DNA of 64,000 nt from Saccharibacillus kuerlensis DSM 22868 (GTDB lineage Bacteria > Bacillota > Bacilli > Paenibacillales > Paenibacillaceae). A model generated the notes under the pieces. The model made no database searches and was not told the DNA's origin. It saw nothing but the letters and a program-made list of their open reading frames with translations. Both the position numbers and the translations under genes were made by a program. How positions within the stretch are numbered: the first letter of the stretch is position 1; each line of letters starts with the position of its first letter. Shown piece by piece: positions 16,757-25,376 of this stretch. The stretch covers positions 186,001 through 250,000 of the forward strand of contig NZ_KB899280.1 in NCBI RefSeq assembly GCF_000378145.1, read 5' to 3'.

Positions 16757-17453
16757 CATTTCCTCCTTCCAGCCAGGTTGTAAACCAAGCGGTTATATCT
16801 TCGGTCTGTTCCCGTGACAGTATGGAAATTGCGGCATCAACAGGAGGCAAGTCTACGTTGGAAGCCGCGCCGTCAACAGGATGATTATGTCCGGGATGGC
16901 CGTGCACGGAGCGACCATATGCGGATTCTCCCATCAGCAGCTTGGCCAATGTATGGTCGGCCACAACAACCAGACCGATATGGTTTAGTCGATGCAGTTC
17001 TCTCCAGTCTTCTAGGGAACGGAGAAGCACAATTTTGGGGTACGGTTCTTCTTTGAATCCTTCAATCAGAATCAGATCGGGAGAAGCATAAGCTTTGGTC
17101 AGCCGGATCAACGGATCAAGACCTTCCGATTCTTCCGGCTGCTGTCTTCCCTGCAGCAGCATAACGCCTCCACCGCTGACGATCGAACTTGCTGCCCCTG
17201 TCTCGAACAGGCGGGAAGAATCTGTACCCGCAGGCGGCAGATCGGGAACGCCGCCATGGCCGTGGCGTTTGATCGCTGAAGTGATCCAGCCGAGTTCAAT
17301 CGCTCTTCGCAGCAGCATTTCGGTCAGCGTCGTTTTCCCGCTGTTCTTGAATCCCACGATCTGAAGCAGTCTGGGCTTGTTCTTCAACGGGCTGCCGACG
17401 ATATTCGACCGTTCGCTTGATCCTGTCTCTTCACTTCCGTTTAGAGGTCCCAT
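16743..17453 (-). CDS. mobB: MobB GTP-binding protein for molybdopterin guanine dinucleotide synthesis
   Basis: P-loop GTPase that assists MobA. 236 aa with Walker A VGFKNSGKTTL, the conserved IKRHGHGG and the LILIEGFKEEPYPKI strand. An N-terminal extension of about 30 residues and a His/Gly-rich insertion near residues 188-196 (RSVHGHPGHNHPVDG) are longer than in E. coli MobB. It overlaps moeA by 13 bp. Confidence 0.93.
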   Translation of the reverse strand: MGPLNGSEETGSSERSNIVGSPLKNKPRLLQIVGFKNSGKTTLTEMLLRRAIELGWITSAIKRHGHGGVPDLPPAGTDSSRLFETGAASSIVSGGGVMLLQGRQQPEESEGLDPLIRLTKAYASPDLILIEGFKEEPYPKIVLLRSLEDWRELHRLNHIGLVVVADHTLAKLLMGESAYGRSVHGHPGHNHPVDGAASNVDLPPVDAAISILSREQTEDITAWFTTWLEGGNDESL

Positions 17454-18814
17454 ACTGCGGAACCTTCTTCCATGCCGGGCAGCAGCACGTTTACGGAATC
17501 CCCGGTCTTGAAACCGCGTGTTCCGCCGGGGAGCACGAGCAGTGCGTTGCTGCGTCCGATCGACGAAACGGCATTGGATTTATTGAATCCGGCCGGCCGA
17601 ACGGTCTGTCCGTCGTAAACGGCGCGAATAAAGCGGGTGAACGGATTGGCTTTGCCGAAATCTTCACCGAGAATTGCACGTGTTCGCAGCGGATAGATAC
17701 GCTGTGCGCCCATCATGCGCAGCAGCGCCGGGCGAGCGAACAATTCAAATCCCGTGTAGCAGGCCGAAGGGTTGCCGGACAGACCGAACAGATAGCGACC
17801 GTCCAGTACGGCGACCGTCGTTACGCTTCCGGGACGCATGGCGACTTTATTGAATAATACATTCGCGCCGAGTTGTTCATACACCTGCGGCAGCAGGTCA
17901 AAATCTCCGACCGACACACCGCCGGTCGTGATCAGGCAGTCGCATTCCGCAAGCGCCTGCTTTACCGTGTCCAGCATATCGTCGAGACGGTCCGCCGCCG
18001 CCGCATACACGCGATGCGGGACACCCATTCGGCGCAGCTGCGCGGCAATCATGGGACCATTGCTGTTGCGGATCTTGCCTGCTTCGAGTGGTGCGCCGGG
18101 CTCCAGCAGTTCTGTACCGGTCGCGAGGATGCCGACCAGCGGAAGCTTGGATACTTCAACCTGCTGATGACCGAATGTCGCCAGGAGCGCGATCGTTCCG
18201 GGCAGAATCAGACTGCCTGCCGGCAGAATTTCTTCTCCCTCTCGCATATCCTCTCCCCGAAACGAGATATTTTCTCCGGAGACGAACGCTTTACGGATCG
18301 TAAAAGATGCCGGAACGGCGGGGGTGCTTCCTATTTGCGTCAGCCCCCCTTGCGACGAACCCTCCTGCTGCGAATCTCCCATCAAGGAAAAGGGAGATTC
18401 GCCATCAGCAGGCACATCAACAGGTACACCTGCCGGAGCTGCCGCTTCCTGCGTTTGTTCCAACATTACGACGGCATCCGCTCCTTCCGGCAGCTGTGCG
18501 CCCGTCATGATCCGGATCGCTTCACCGCGTCCGAGCTTCCTGCCCGATACGGCTCCGGCACCGATATGATCGACGACTTGGAAGGAGACTCGGTTGTCGC
18601 CCGAAGCACCGGCAGAATCTTTGGCCCGGATGGCGTAGCCGTCGTAAGGAGAACGGTCGAAAGACGGTACGTCGTGAGCCGCAGTCAGCGGATGTGCGAG
18701 AATGCGGCCGTACGCCTCGTCCAGCGATACGATTTCGCTGCCGAGCCGGCACGCTTCCGCCTGTACGAGAGCAATCGCCTCGCTTACGGAAATCGGATTT
18801 CTGAATTCGACCAT
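17441..18814 (-). CDS. moeA: Molybdopterin molybdenumtransferase MoeA
   Basis: Inserts molybdate into adenylated molybdopterin. 457 aa, somewhat longer than E. coli MoeA (411). The motifs YDGYAIRAKD, RIMTGAQLPEGADAVVMLEQ, GEDMREGEEILPAGS, TTGGVSVGDFD and GLSGNPSACYTGFELF are present. The extra length is a low-complexity stretch around residues 130-170 (ASPFSLMGDSQQEGSSQGG region). First gene of the Moco operon, divergent from moaC with about 65 bp between starts, so the two promoters must lie close together. Confidence 0.96.
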   Translation of the reverse strand: MVEFRNPISVSEAIALVQAEACRLGSEIVSLDEAYGRILAHPLTAAHDVPSFDRSPYDGYAIRAKDSAGASGDNRVSFQVVDHIGAGAVSGRKLGRGEAIRIMTGAQLPEGADAVVMLEQTQEAAAPAGVPVDVPADGESPFSLMGDSQQEGSSQGGLTQIGSTPAVPASFTIRKAFVSGENISFRGEDMREGEEILPAGSLILPGTIALLATFGHQQVEVSKLPLVGILATGTELLEPGAPLEAGKIRNSNGPMIAAQLRRMGVPHRVYAAAADRLDDMLDTVKQALAECDCLITTGGVSVGDFDLLPQVYEQLGANVLFNKVAMRPGSVTTVAVLDGRYLFGLSGNPSACYTGFELFARPALLRMMGAQRIYPLRTRAILGEDFGKANPFTRFIRAVYDGQTVRPAGFNKSNAVSSIGRSNALLVLPGGTRGFKTGDSVNVLLPGMEEGSAVWDL

Positions 18815-18879
18815 GATGGAAGGCTCCTTTTCTCATGCTATACTGGGTTCATCTTCAACAAATGAAAGGATGGATTGCA

Positions 18880-19374
18880 TTGTCCGAATTGACTCACTTT
18901 AACGAACAGGGCCGCGCGCGTATGGTCGACATTTCGGAGAAAAATGAAACGGTACGAACCGCCCGCGCGACGACTTCCGTACGCGTGAACGAACTGATCT
19001 ACCGCCAAATCCGTGAAGGAGGCAATAAGAAAGGCGATGTGCTTGCCGTTGCCCAAGTCGCAGGGATTATGGCTGCCAAGAACACGTCGCAGATCATTCC
19101 GATGTGCCATCCGTTGATGCTCAGCGGCGTCGATATCGAGTTCGAATGGGCTGTCGACGAAGCGGCAGATTCCTATGAAGTGTTTCTCTATGCAACCGTG
19201 CGGACCAAAGGGTCCACGGGGGTCGAGATGGAAGCTTTGACCGCAGCCAGTGCCGCGGCGCTTACGATCTACGACATGTGCAAAGCCGCAGGCAAAGATA
19301 TGGTGATCGGCCCAACGATGCTGCTGGAAAAAACCGGCGGCAAATCCGGTGATTATTCCAGGAATGAAGCTTAA
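18880..19374 (+). CDS. moaC: Cyclic pyranopterin monophosphate synthase MoaC
   Basis: Converts 3',8-cyclo-GTP to cPMP. 164 aa from TTG 18880 ([18 protein letters not shown] follows), chosen because AAAGGA lies 9 nt upstream; the family is 160-170 aa. The conserved [30 protein letters not shown] and [11 protein letters not shown] are present. Divergent from moeA and convergent with moaB. Confidence 0.95.
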   Translation: MSELTHFNEQGRARMVDISEKNETVRTARATTSVRVNELIYRQIREGGNKKGDVLAVAQVAGIMAAKNTSQIIPMCHPLMLSGVDIEFEWAVDEAADSYEVFLYATVRTKGSTGVEMEALTAASAAALTIYDMCKAAGKDMVIGPTMLLEKTGGKSGDYSRNEA

Positions 19375-19386
19375 TACCCGTTCCTT

Positions 19387-19950
19387 TTACTCCAGGTGAT
19401 GCTTTGTCAGCTCGTGCAGAATATGCGCAATTTCCGGCAAAATGATCCGGCGCATCGCCAGCGTCACGGCACCGGTCGAGCCGGGCAGGACAAATACAGC
19501 CTTCTCTCCGGCTGTGCCGGCTGTTGCCCGGCTGAGCACCGCCTTGGTGCCGATGTCTTCGGCAAAGCTCAAATACCGAAATAACTCGCCGAAGCCGTCA
19601 AGCTCCTTGTGAAACAGAGGCCGGACGGCTTCGAGCGTTACATCTCGAAGCGAGATCCCCGTTCCGCCGGTCGTGATGACCGCGTCGATTTCGGGATCGA
19701 GCAGCCAGCCTGCGACGATTGAATGAATCGCTTCCGCATCGTCTGTGCACAGTATGTATTTTGCAATTTCCATGCCGAATTCTTCAGCAAGTTGAATAAT
19801 TCGCTGTCCGCTTTTATCGGTTTCCTTTGTACGCGTGTCACTAACCGTCAATACAGCCAGACGAATGCCTAATCCTTCTGTTTCGCCTGCTTCCGAACGA
19901 CCAACTGCACTTTCTCCTGCCCCATGTGCCGCGTGAGTAAAGTCCTTCAT
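19387..19950 (-). CDS. moaB: Molybdopterin adenylyltransferase-like MoaB/MogA protein
   Basis: MogA/MoaB family protein (187 aa) that adenylates molybdopterin before MoeA acts. VLTVSDTRTKETDKSG, VITTGGTGISLRDVTLEAV and VLPGSTGAVTLAMRRIILPE are the family motifs. An N-terminal extension of about 25 residues is rich in Gly/Ala/Glu. It ends 12 bp from the convergent moaC and follows moeB by about 64 bp. Confidence 0.92.
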   Translation of the reverse strand: MKDFTHAAHGAGESAVGRSEAGETEGLGIRLAVLTVSDTRTKETDKSGQRIIQLAEEFGMEIAKYILCTDDAEAIHSIVAGWLLDPEIDAVITTGGTGISLRDVTLEAVRPLFHKELDGFGELFRYLSFAEDIGTKAVLSRATAGTAGEKAVFVLPGSTGAVTLAMRRIILPEIAHILHELTKHHLE

Positions 19951-20014
19951 CCTTTCGCCCCCTTTTCATTTAGACTTATATATTTCATTTTTTCTATTGT
20001 ACATGCCTTCTATT

Positions 20015-21046
20015 CTACCCGAAAACTTTTCGGTGCAGCTTCCGGCCTTCTTCAACGCTGGCTGTTCCATGGATCAACAGTCTACCGTTGCTGAACAGAA
20101 TAAAGCGCGCTCCTAATGCATGGAACTGTACAAAATGCGGTGTGCGACGGATATCCTGTCCTAACCGAAGACCGATTCGTTCCGCATCATCCAGCGTAAG
20201 CCTCCGTGCCGGGTCCGGCAGCACCTGCACAGTGTCGCGTCCGCATAGGGCGGCATAAGCGGGCCGAGCACTCCGAACCAATGCGGGGAATACAGGGTTT
20301 GAGCCGCAGGACGGACAATCGTCACGGCGAATTCGGGAAATGCCGATGTCCATTTGGGTTCCGGTCCACAGATCGAAATGATGAACTTTAGTCCGCAGCG
20401 ATTCTGTACTGCCGCTGAGCCACTTCATCGCTTCCGCGCATTGGATGGCGGCAGTTACCTGCACGGCTGGCGCAATAATGCCGGCGTTGTCGCACGTATC
20501 GTTAGCGGATGGCAGTGTCGGCAGCAGACAGCGGAAGCAGGCCGAGTGGCCGGGAACGAAAGGAAACACGGTGCCTGAGCTTCCTACACAGGCGCCATAG
20601 ATCCAGGGAATACCTGCTTCCAGTGCCGCGTCTCCGATCAGTAATCGGGTCTCGAAGTTGTCAGTGGCATCCATAATAAGCGAGCACCCTGCTGCCAAGC
20701 GGCGAATCAGTACAATGTCGAGATCGTCGAAATAGGTGTGCAGCTTGAGATCTGACCGAATCTCCAGAAGTCTCTGCTTTGCCGCCTCCACTTTGGGAGT
20801 CATCTGCCGCGCGTCGTTCTCCGTAAACAGCTGCTGACGCTGAAGATTGGACCACTCGACATAATCGCGGTCGACCAGATGCAGCTCACCGATCCCTGCG
20901 CGTGTCAGCGTCTCGGCTATTGCGGAACCGAGCGCGCCGCAGCCGATTATGACTGCAGAAGCACGTTCGATTCCGCCTTGTCCGTTTTTTCCAATAGGAG
21001 CGAATAATTCTTGTCGGGAGTAGCGGTCGCTGTACGATGTATTCAT
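20015..21046 (-). CDS. moeB: MoeB/ThiF family adenylyltransferase
   Basis: E1-like enzyme that activates the MoaD C-terminus with ATP. 343 aa: Rossmann motif VIIGCGALGSA, DRDYVEWSNLQRQ, the conserved arginine region, and a zinc site formed by CFRC and CPSC. The approximately 100-residue C-terminal part beyond the zinc site lacks the Cys of a complete rhodanese domain. Context with the Moco genes supports MoeB over ThiF, but activity on ThiS is possible as well. Confidence 0.88.
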   Translation of the reverse strand: MNTSYSDRYSRQELFAPIGKNGQGGIERASAVIIGCGALGSAIAETLTRAGIGELHLVDRDYVEWSNLQRQQLFTENDARQMTPKVEAAKQRLLEIRSDLKLHTYFDDLDIVLIRRLAAGCSLIMDATDNFETRLLIGDAALEAGIPWIYGACVGSSGTVFPFVPGHSACFRCLLPTLPSANDTCDNAGIIAPAVQVTAAIQCAEAMKWLSGSTESLRTKVHHFDLWTGTQMDIGISRIRRDDCPSCGSNPVFPALVRSARPAYAALCGRDTVQVLPDPARRLTLDDAERIGLRLGQDIRRTPHFVQFHALGARFILFSNGRLLIHGTASVEEGRKLHRKVFG

Positions 21047-21068
21047 TCTTTAGGCCCCCTGCATATCA

Positions 21069-21093
21069 AGCCGCCCGGGCTGCCCGGACGGCT
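21069..21093. terminator. Possible weak terminator after modB
   Basis: AGCCG-CCGGG / CCCGG-CGGCT hairpin with one internal mismatch, between modB and moeB. The T-tract is poor on the reverse strand (TTGATATG), so some readthrough into moeB is likely. Confidence 0.45.
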
Positions 21094-21223
21094 GTTTATT
21101 CGTTAAAGCGGCGTCTTTCTCCACCCTTATTTTCAGTTATTGACGGGCTGATCATCGGTGCAGTTATGAATTAATCTATGCTGATATCATACACGGGAAG
21201 CAGCATAAGCACAAAGACGAGAA

Positions 21224-21910
21224 TCAAAACCGGCTGACCCGCCGTCCCGTCAGCAGGAGCAGCAGAAACGAAATCGCTACAATGGCGATCGTCCAAGCCC
21301 AGGCCGACGACAGATGACCGGAATCCACGGCAACATAGATTGCCGTCGGAACGGTCTGCGTCCGGCCGGGTATGTTCCCCGCGATCATCAGCGTAGCTCC
21401 GAATTCGCCAAGGCTTCGGGCAAAGCCAAGAACATAGGCAGTCTTGAGCGAAGGCATGATCAGCGGCAGGGTAATATGCCGGAACACCTGCCATTCGTTG
21501 GCGCCGATCGAACGTCCGGCGTCTTCCAAATCGCGCTCTACCGCTTCGAAACCGACGACCGCTGTACGGTACACGAGCGGAAACGCGACCACAACGGCTG
21601 CAATGACCGCCGCCCACCATGAAAAGATGATCGGCGAGTGAAAGACGGATTCGATCATCTGTCCCAGCCAGCTTCTCCTTCCGAGCATCATCAGCAGCAG
21701 AAAGCCGACGACGGTAGGCGGAAGCACAAGCGGCAGCATGAAGACTGTCTCCAGCAGAGTTTTGCCTCGAAAACGATCACGTCTCGACATACACCAGGCA
21801 GCGGCGGTTCCGAGAATAATGGCAATGACGCTCGCCAGCAGCGCGACCTGAAGCGATAAGCGTATAGGCGACCAATAATCGCTCCAATCGAGATTCGTCG
21901 ACAGCATCAT
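21224..21910 (-). CDS. modB: Molybdate ABC transporter permease ModB
   Basis: Inner-membrane channel of molybdate import, 228 aa, about five helices. The EAA docking loop EDAGRSIGANEWQVFRHITL and ARSLGEFGATLMIAGNIPG are diagnostic for ModB. It overlaps modA by 4 bp (ATGA). No modC ATPase follows; the downstream gene is moeB. Confidence 0.95.
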   Translation of the reverse strand: MMLSTNLDWSDYWSPIRLSLQVALLASVIAIILGTAAAWCMSRRDRFRGKTLLETVFMLPLVLPPTVVGFLLLMMLGRRSWLGQMIESVFHSPIIFSWWAAVIAAVVVAFPLVYRTAVVGFEAVERDLEDAGRSIGANEWQVFRHITLPLIMPSLKTAYVLGFARSLGEFGATLMIAGNIPGRTQTVPTAIYVAVDSGHLSSAWAWTIAIVAISFLLLLLTGRRVSRF

Positions 21911-22791
21911 TTCGCTGCGGAGAAGCCGTATTCCGTCAGAATATCCAACGCTTCCGGCGTTTGCAGATAATCATAGAAGTTATGTGCGGCTTCTTGGTTC
22001 TTGGTCGCCTTGACGATTCCAATCGGATAATGAATGGGCGAGTAACTGTCCGGATCGACATCAAAAGCGATTTGGACGTTGTCGGAAGTGAGCGCGTCGG
22101 TCTTATAGACAAATCCTGCATCCGCGTTGCCGGTTTCCACATACTGCAGTACTTGTCTTACATCCTTGCCCTGTACCAGCTTATGCTGAAGGGAATCCCA
22201 TAAATTAGCTTGCGTCAGCGCTTCCTGTGCATATCTGCCGGCAGGCACACTATCCGGAATGCCGATCGCCACATGCCGCGCGGTCTCCCCAACCAAATCT
22301 TCGATCTTTGCGGCGGAAAAGCTCCCACCGACGGGAACGACGACGACCAATGTATTGGCCAACCAGTCTTTTTCTTGTTCCGCTTCGATTAGTCCAGCGT
22401 TCAGCAGTGCCTGCATATTGTGGTTTGACGCGGATAGAAAGAGATCTGCCGGGGCACCCTGCTCAATCTGCTGCTGAAGCGCTCCTGAAGCGCCAAAATT
22501 GAATTCAAGTTTGATATTCGGTTGAGCGGCTTCGTACCGGTTTTGAATGTCTGTCAGAGCATCGGTCAGGCTGGCCGCCGCCGAGACAGTCAGCGTTACA
22601 GATTTCTCTGCGGCGCCTCCACTGCCCGCCTGCCCGCCTGCCGCCTGGCTTGCTGCAGAATCGGTCGGTTTGGCTCCGCAGGCCGACAGGAGCAGCGGCG
22701 TGAGTATGAGCAGCAGCATGAAAGTGCCGAACCCTGCCCGGCGACTGCCGATTAACGTTACGTTTGCGCGAGTTTCTGTTGATTTGTTCAT
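21907..22791 (-). CDS. modA: Molybdate-binding lipoprotein ModA
   Basis: Surface-anchored molybdate/tungstate-binding protein, 294 aa. After a basic leader of about 20 residues there is a hydrophobic segment and lipobox LLSAC. Mature motifs include VSAAASLTDALTDI, FNFGASGALQQQIEQGAPAD and NTLVVVVP, characteristic of ModA. Two ATGs are adjacent (22794 and 22791); I use the second, 7 nt after AAAGGAG. The upstream leader carries a 17-bp direct repeat. Confidence 0.94.
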   Translation of the reverse strand: MNKSTETRANVTLIGSRRAGFGTFMLLLILTPLLLSACGAKPTDSAASQAAGGQAGSGGAAEKSVTLTVSAAASLTDALTDIQNRYEAAQPNIKLEFNFGASGALQQQIEQGAPADLFLSASNHNMQALLNAGLIEAEQEKDWLANTLVVVVPVGGSFSAAKIEDLVGETARHVAIGIPDSVPAGRYAQEALTQANLWDSLQHKLVQGKDVRQVLQYVETGNADAGFVYKTDALTSDNVQIAFDVDPDSYSPIHYPIGIVKATKNQEAAHNFYDYLQTPEALDILTEYGFSAAK

Positions 22792-22926
22792 CATTCGTCT
22801 CCTTTGCCTTCACTCCGCCGTTCCGGCATGTGAATTTCGAAACGGCAGAAACGAACTTATCCGAATTTACCATACACGATCTGCACTGCCTAGTCTACGC
22901 CTGGAAGCCGCGAGCCGTACATGAAC

Positions 22927-22966
22927 GATACCAACAACAGCACGCGGATGATACCAACAGCAGCAC
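22927..22966. repeat. 17-bp direct repeat upstream of modA
   Basis: GATACCAACAACAGCAC (22927-22943) recurs with one mismatch at 22950-22966, a period of 23 bp, about two helical turns. It lies between divergent modA and the reductase gene, 130-170 bp upstream of modA. Possibly a regulator site; no ModE-like gene is in the window. Confidence 0.5.
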
Positions 22967-22999
22967 TTTGGATTTGGACACCGCTTTTCTCGAATATTG

Positions 23000-23048
23000 T
23001 TGTGTTTCCATTCCTCTTATTGATATACTGATATTGAGAATCATTATC
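23000..23048 (+). promoter_or_regulatory. Fur-controlled promoter of the ferredoxin-NADP reductase gene
   Basis: -35 TTGTGT (23000-23005), 18-bp spacer, -10 TATACT (23024-23029). The sequence GATATTGAGAATCATTATC (23030-23048) matches the classical 19-bp Fur box at 17 of 19 positions and covers the start site. Iron-dependent repression is strongly suggested. Confidence 0.85.
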
Positions 23049-23083
23049 TATTAGAGTTTGAAAATAAAGGGAGGGCCTGAAGG

Positions 23084-24136
23084 ATGGTCGATCAAGAAAT
23101 ATGGGATGTTACGATTATCGGCGGTGGACCTGCAGGATTGTTTTCCGCCTTCTATAGCGGTTTGCGCGAAATGAAAACGAAAATTATCGAGTTTCAGCCT
23201 ATGCTGGGAGGGAAAGTTCATGTGTACCCGGAGAAAATGATCTGGGACATAGGCGGCTTGACTCCGGTTCCGGGCGCCAAGCTGATTGAGCAGATGGTGG
23301 CTCAGGGGCAGACGTTCAAACCCGACGTTGTGCTGAATGAGAAAGTCACTTCTATCTGCCGCTCGGAAGACGACGACCACTTCATTTTACATACCCTGTC
23401 GGGACAACCCCATCTCTCAAAGACGATCATTCTTGCGGTAGGCGGAGGCATTCTCAAGCCGATCAAGCTGGAAATTGAAGGCGCGGAACGCTTTGAAGTA
23501 ACGAACCTCCATTATACCGTCAAGTCTATCTCCCGTTTCAAGGACAAGACGGTGCTGATCTCCGGCGGCGGACATTCCGCTGTCGATTGGGCCAACGAAC
23601 TTGTACCTTTCGCGAAAAAAGTATATCTGACCTACCGCAAAGAAGAGCTGAAAGGCCATGAAGCAGACGTGACAAAAATGTGCGCGGCCGGCGTAGAACT
23701 GCTGCTGAACGCTTCGATCAAAACTCTTGTGGCCGGCGACGATCACTCACAGATCGAAACGGTGCTGATGGAGAAAAACGACAGCAAGGAAGAATTCGAG
23801 CTGGCCGTGGACGATGTCATTATCAGCCATGGGTACGAACGCGATACAGAGCTGCTTAAGAAGAGCGAGATCCAGATCGAAATGAACGAATATCAGATTC
23901 TCGGCTCTTCGGCCAGCGAAACGTCGATTCCGGGCATTTTTGCAGCGGGAGATATTCTGCACCATGAAGGCAAGCTCCATTTGATCGCCGGAGCATTTCA
24001 GGACGCGGCCAACGCAGTGAACAAAGCCAAGCAGTTCCTTAAGCCTGATGCGCCGGGATACGGCATGGTCTCCTCTCATAACGAACTCTTCAAGGAAAAA
24101 AATCGCCAAATCATCAAAGAGCTGTATAACCCGTAA
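23084..24136 (+). CDS. ycgT: Ferredoxin/flavodoxin-NADP reductase, thioredoxin reductase type (YcgT/YumC-like)
   Basis: FAD flavoprotein of 350 aa that passes electrons from NADPH to ferredoxin or flavodoxin. FAD motif IIGGGPAGLFSAFYSG, NADPH motif ISGGGHSAVDWANEL and C-terminal FAAGDILHHEGKLHLIAGAF are present. The CxxC pair of true thioredoxin reductases is absent. RBS GGGAGG lies 9-11 nt before the ATG. The Fur box in the promoter supports the YcgT branch, which is Fur-regulated in B. subtilis, over YumC. Confidence 0.9.
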   Translation: MVDQEIWDVTIIGGGPAGLFSAFYSGLREMKTKIIEFQPMLGGKVHVYPEKMIWDIGGLTPVPGAKLIEQMVAQGQTFKPDVVLNEKVTSICRSEDDDHFILHTLSGQPHLSKTIILAVGGGILKPIKLEIEGAERFEVTNLHYTVKSISRFKDKTVLISGGGHSAVDWANELVPFAKKVYLTYRKEELKGHEADVTKMCAAGVELLLNASIKTLVAGDDHSQIETVLMEKNDSKEEFELAVDDVIISHGYERDTELLKKSEIQIEMNEYQILGSSASETSIPGIFAAGDILHHEGKLHLIAGAFQDAANAVNKAKQFLKPDAPGYGMVSSHNELFKEKNRQIIKELYNP

Positions 24137-24172
24137 ACGGATTGCGACAGATTTTGTTCGTCATTCTGCTAA

Positions 24173-24208
24173 AAATCCCCAAAGGCCTGCAGAGCGCCGC
24201 GGGGATTT
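24173..24208 (+). terminator. Terminator of the reductase gene
   Basis: AAATCCCC / GGGGATTT stem with a G+C-rich 20-nt loop, followed by TTTT, about 36 bp after the stop. Confidence 0.8.
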
Positions 24209-24269
24209 TTTTGTTATTTTCAGATGGTTTTTTACACGGTATGGTTTCATTAATTGTGATTGGCAGCAG

Positions 24270-25145
24270 TCAATCGGCGCCTGTACGTCCGCTTTTATTG
24301 GCGCTTCCTTTGCCGCTCGGCGGTTTTCGTTTGTCGGAGACTGAACCTTCATTCCCCCGGTCGATCTGCATAGACGGCTTGAACAGATCCAGACTGCCTC
24401 GCAGCGCTTCCATTAGATCTTCAGGTTGTCGAAGCTGCGGTTCCGCCGCCGGAACTTCCGGTTTTCCCCCGTCAATCTTGCTTTGAATAGCGTCAATCAG
24501 TCGGTTGTAAGATTGATCTTCAAACTGTCCCGGATTAAAGTCAGCCGTCAGCTGTCCGATCAGCAGCTTGGCGGTTTCGACTTCCGCCCGGCTCGCTTCC
24601 GGAATATTCTCCAAGCCCGGAATATCCGCTGGTGACACTATTTCTTCTTCAAAATTCATCGTTGTCAGTGAGAGCCGTCCGTTCAGCGATCTGATCAATG
24701 CCGGCCGGGTTTTGGTGCGAATGGTTACGACAGCCAATCCGGCTTTGTCCGTTTCTTCAAGTGCACGTGCAAGCAGGGTATAGGCTCTTTCCCCTCCTTC
24801 TTCCGGCGACAGGTAATACGTTTTCCGCAAATAAATGGGATCGATCTCTTCCATACGAACAAATTCCCTAATACGAAAATCGCGCGTCAGATCGGCAGTA
24901 AGGCTTTCTAATTCTTCCTTTTCAAAAGTCACGTATTGATCCTTCTCATACTCGTAACCCCGTACAATCTCATCCCAGCTCAGTTCATCCGGACAACCTT
25001 CACAAGTCCGAATATAGCGGACAGGTTGAAGCGTATCGCGGTGCAGCAGTCTCAGCGGAACTTCGTGTGCGTGCGAGGCACTGTACATTTTGACCGGAAC
25101 GCTGACCAAACCAAAGCCGACGACCCCTTTCCATACCGCGTTCAT
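24270..25145 (-). CDS. ku: Non-homologous end-joining protein Ku
   Basis: Bacterial Ku homodimer that binds double-strand DNA ends and recruits LigD, notably in spores. 291 aa from ATG 25145 (MNAVWKGVVGFGLVSVPVKM), set by GAGGAGG 8 nt upstream; the earlier ATG at 25169 lacks a site. The core includes YLSPEEGGERAYTLLARAL and the C-terminal part ends in a basic Ser/Gly/Lys-rich tail (KRKPPSGKGSANKSGR) typical of DNA-binding extensions. No ligD is nearby. Confidence 0.95.
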   Translation of the reverse strand: MNAVWKGVVGFGLVSVPVKMYSASHAHEVPLRLLHRDTLQPVRYIRTCEGCPDELSWDEIVRGYEYEKDQYVTFEKEELESLTADLTRDFRIREFVRMEEIDPIYLRKTYYLSPEEGGERAYTLLARALEETDKAGLAVVTIRTKTRPALIRSLNGRLSLTTMNFEEEIVSPADIPGLENIPEASRAEVETAKLLIGQLTADFNPGQFEDQSYNRLIDAIQSKIDGGKPEVPAAEPQLRQPEDLMEALRGSLDLFKPSMQIDRGNEGSVSDKRKPPSGKGSANKSGRTGAD

Positions 25146-25376
25146 AACGTCTGCCTCCTCTTTATGCATCCGGAATTTGTAACCTTCACATTATCGATTT
25201 AACGCTTATTTAACCGAAAGAGCATTTATTAATCGAAATCAGCCGTTTCCGCCTGTTTTCCCCCTATTCCCGCCTTCTAATTAACCAATGTTAGATTTTC
25301 TTTCTTTACATGATCTTGTACAATAACAAACATAGCGTTTATTTTAATAAAGCAAGTATCGAAACGGAGGCTTATC

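Noticed and set aside
21171-21620. Reverse frame of 149 codons overlapping modB
   Set aside because: Arg/Gly/Asp-rich shadow in another frame of modB.
22795-23000. Moco riboswitch upstream of modA
   Set aside because: I could not fit the conserved Moco RNA core; only a short GCCGTT/AACGGC hairpin and a direct repeat are seen.
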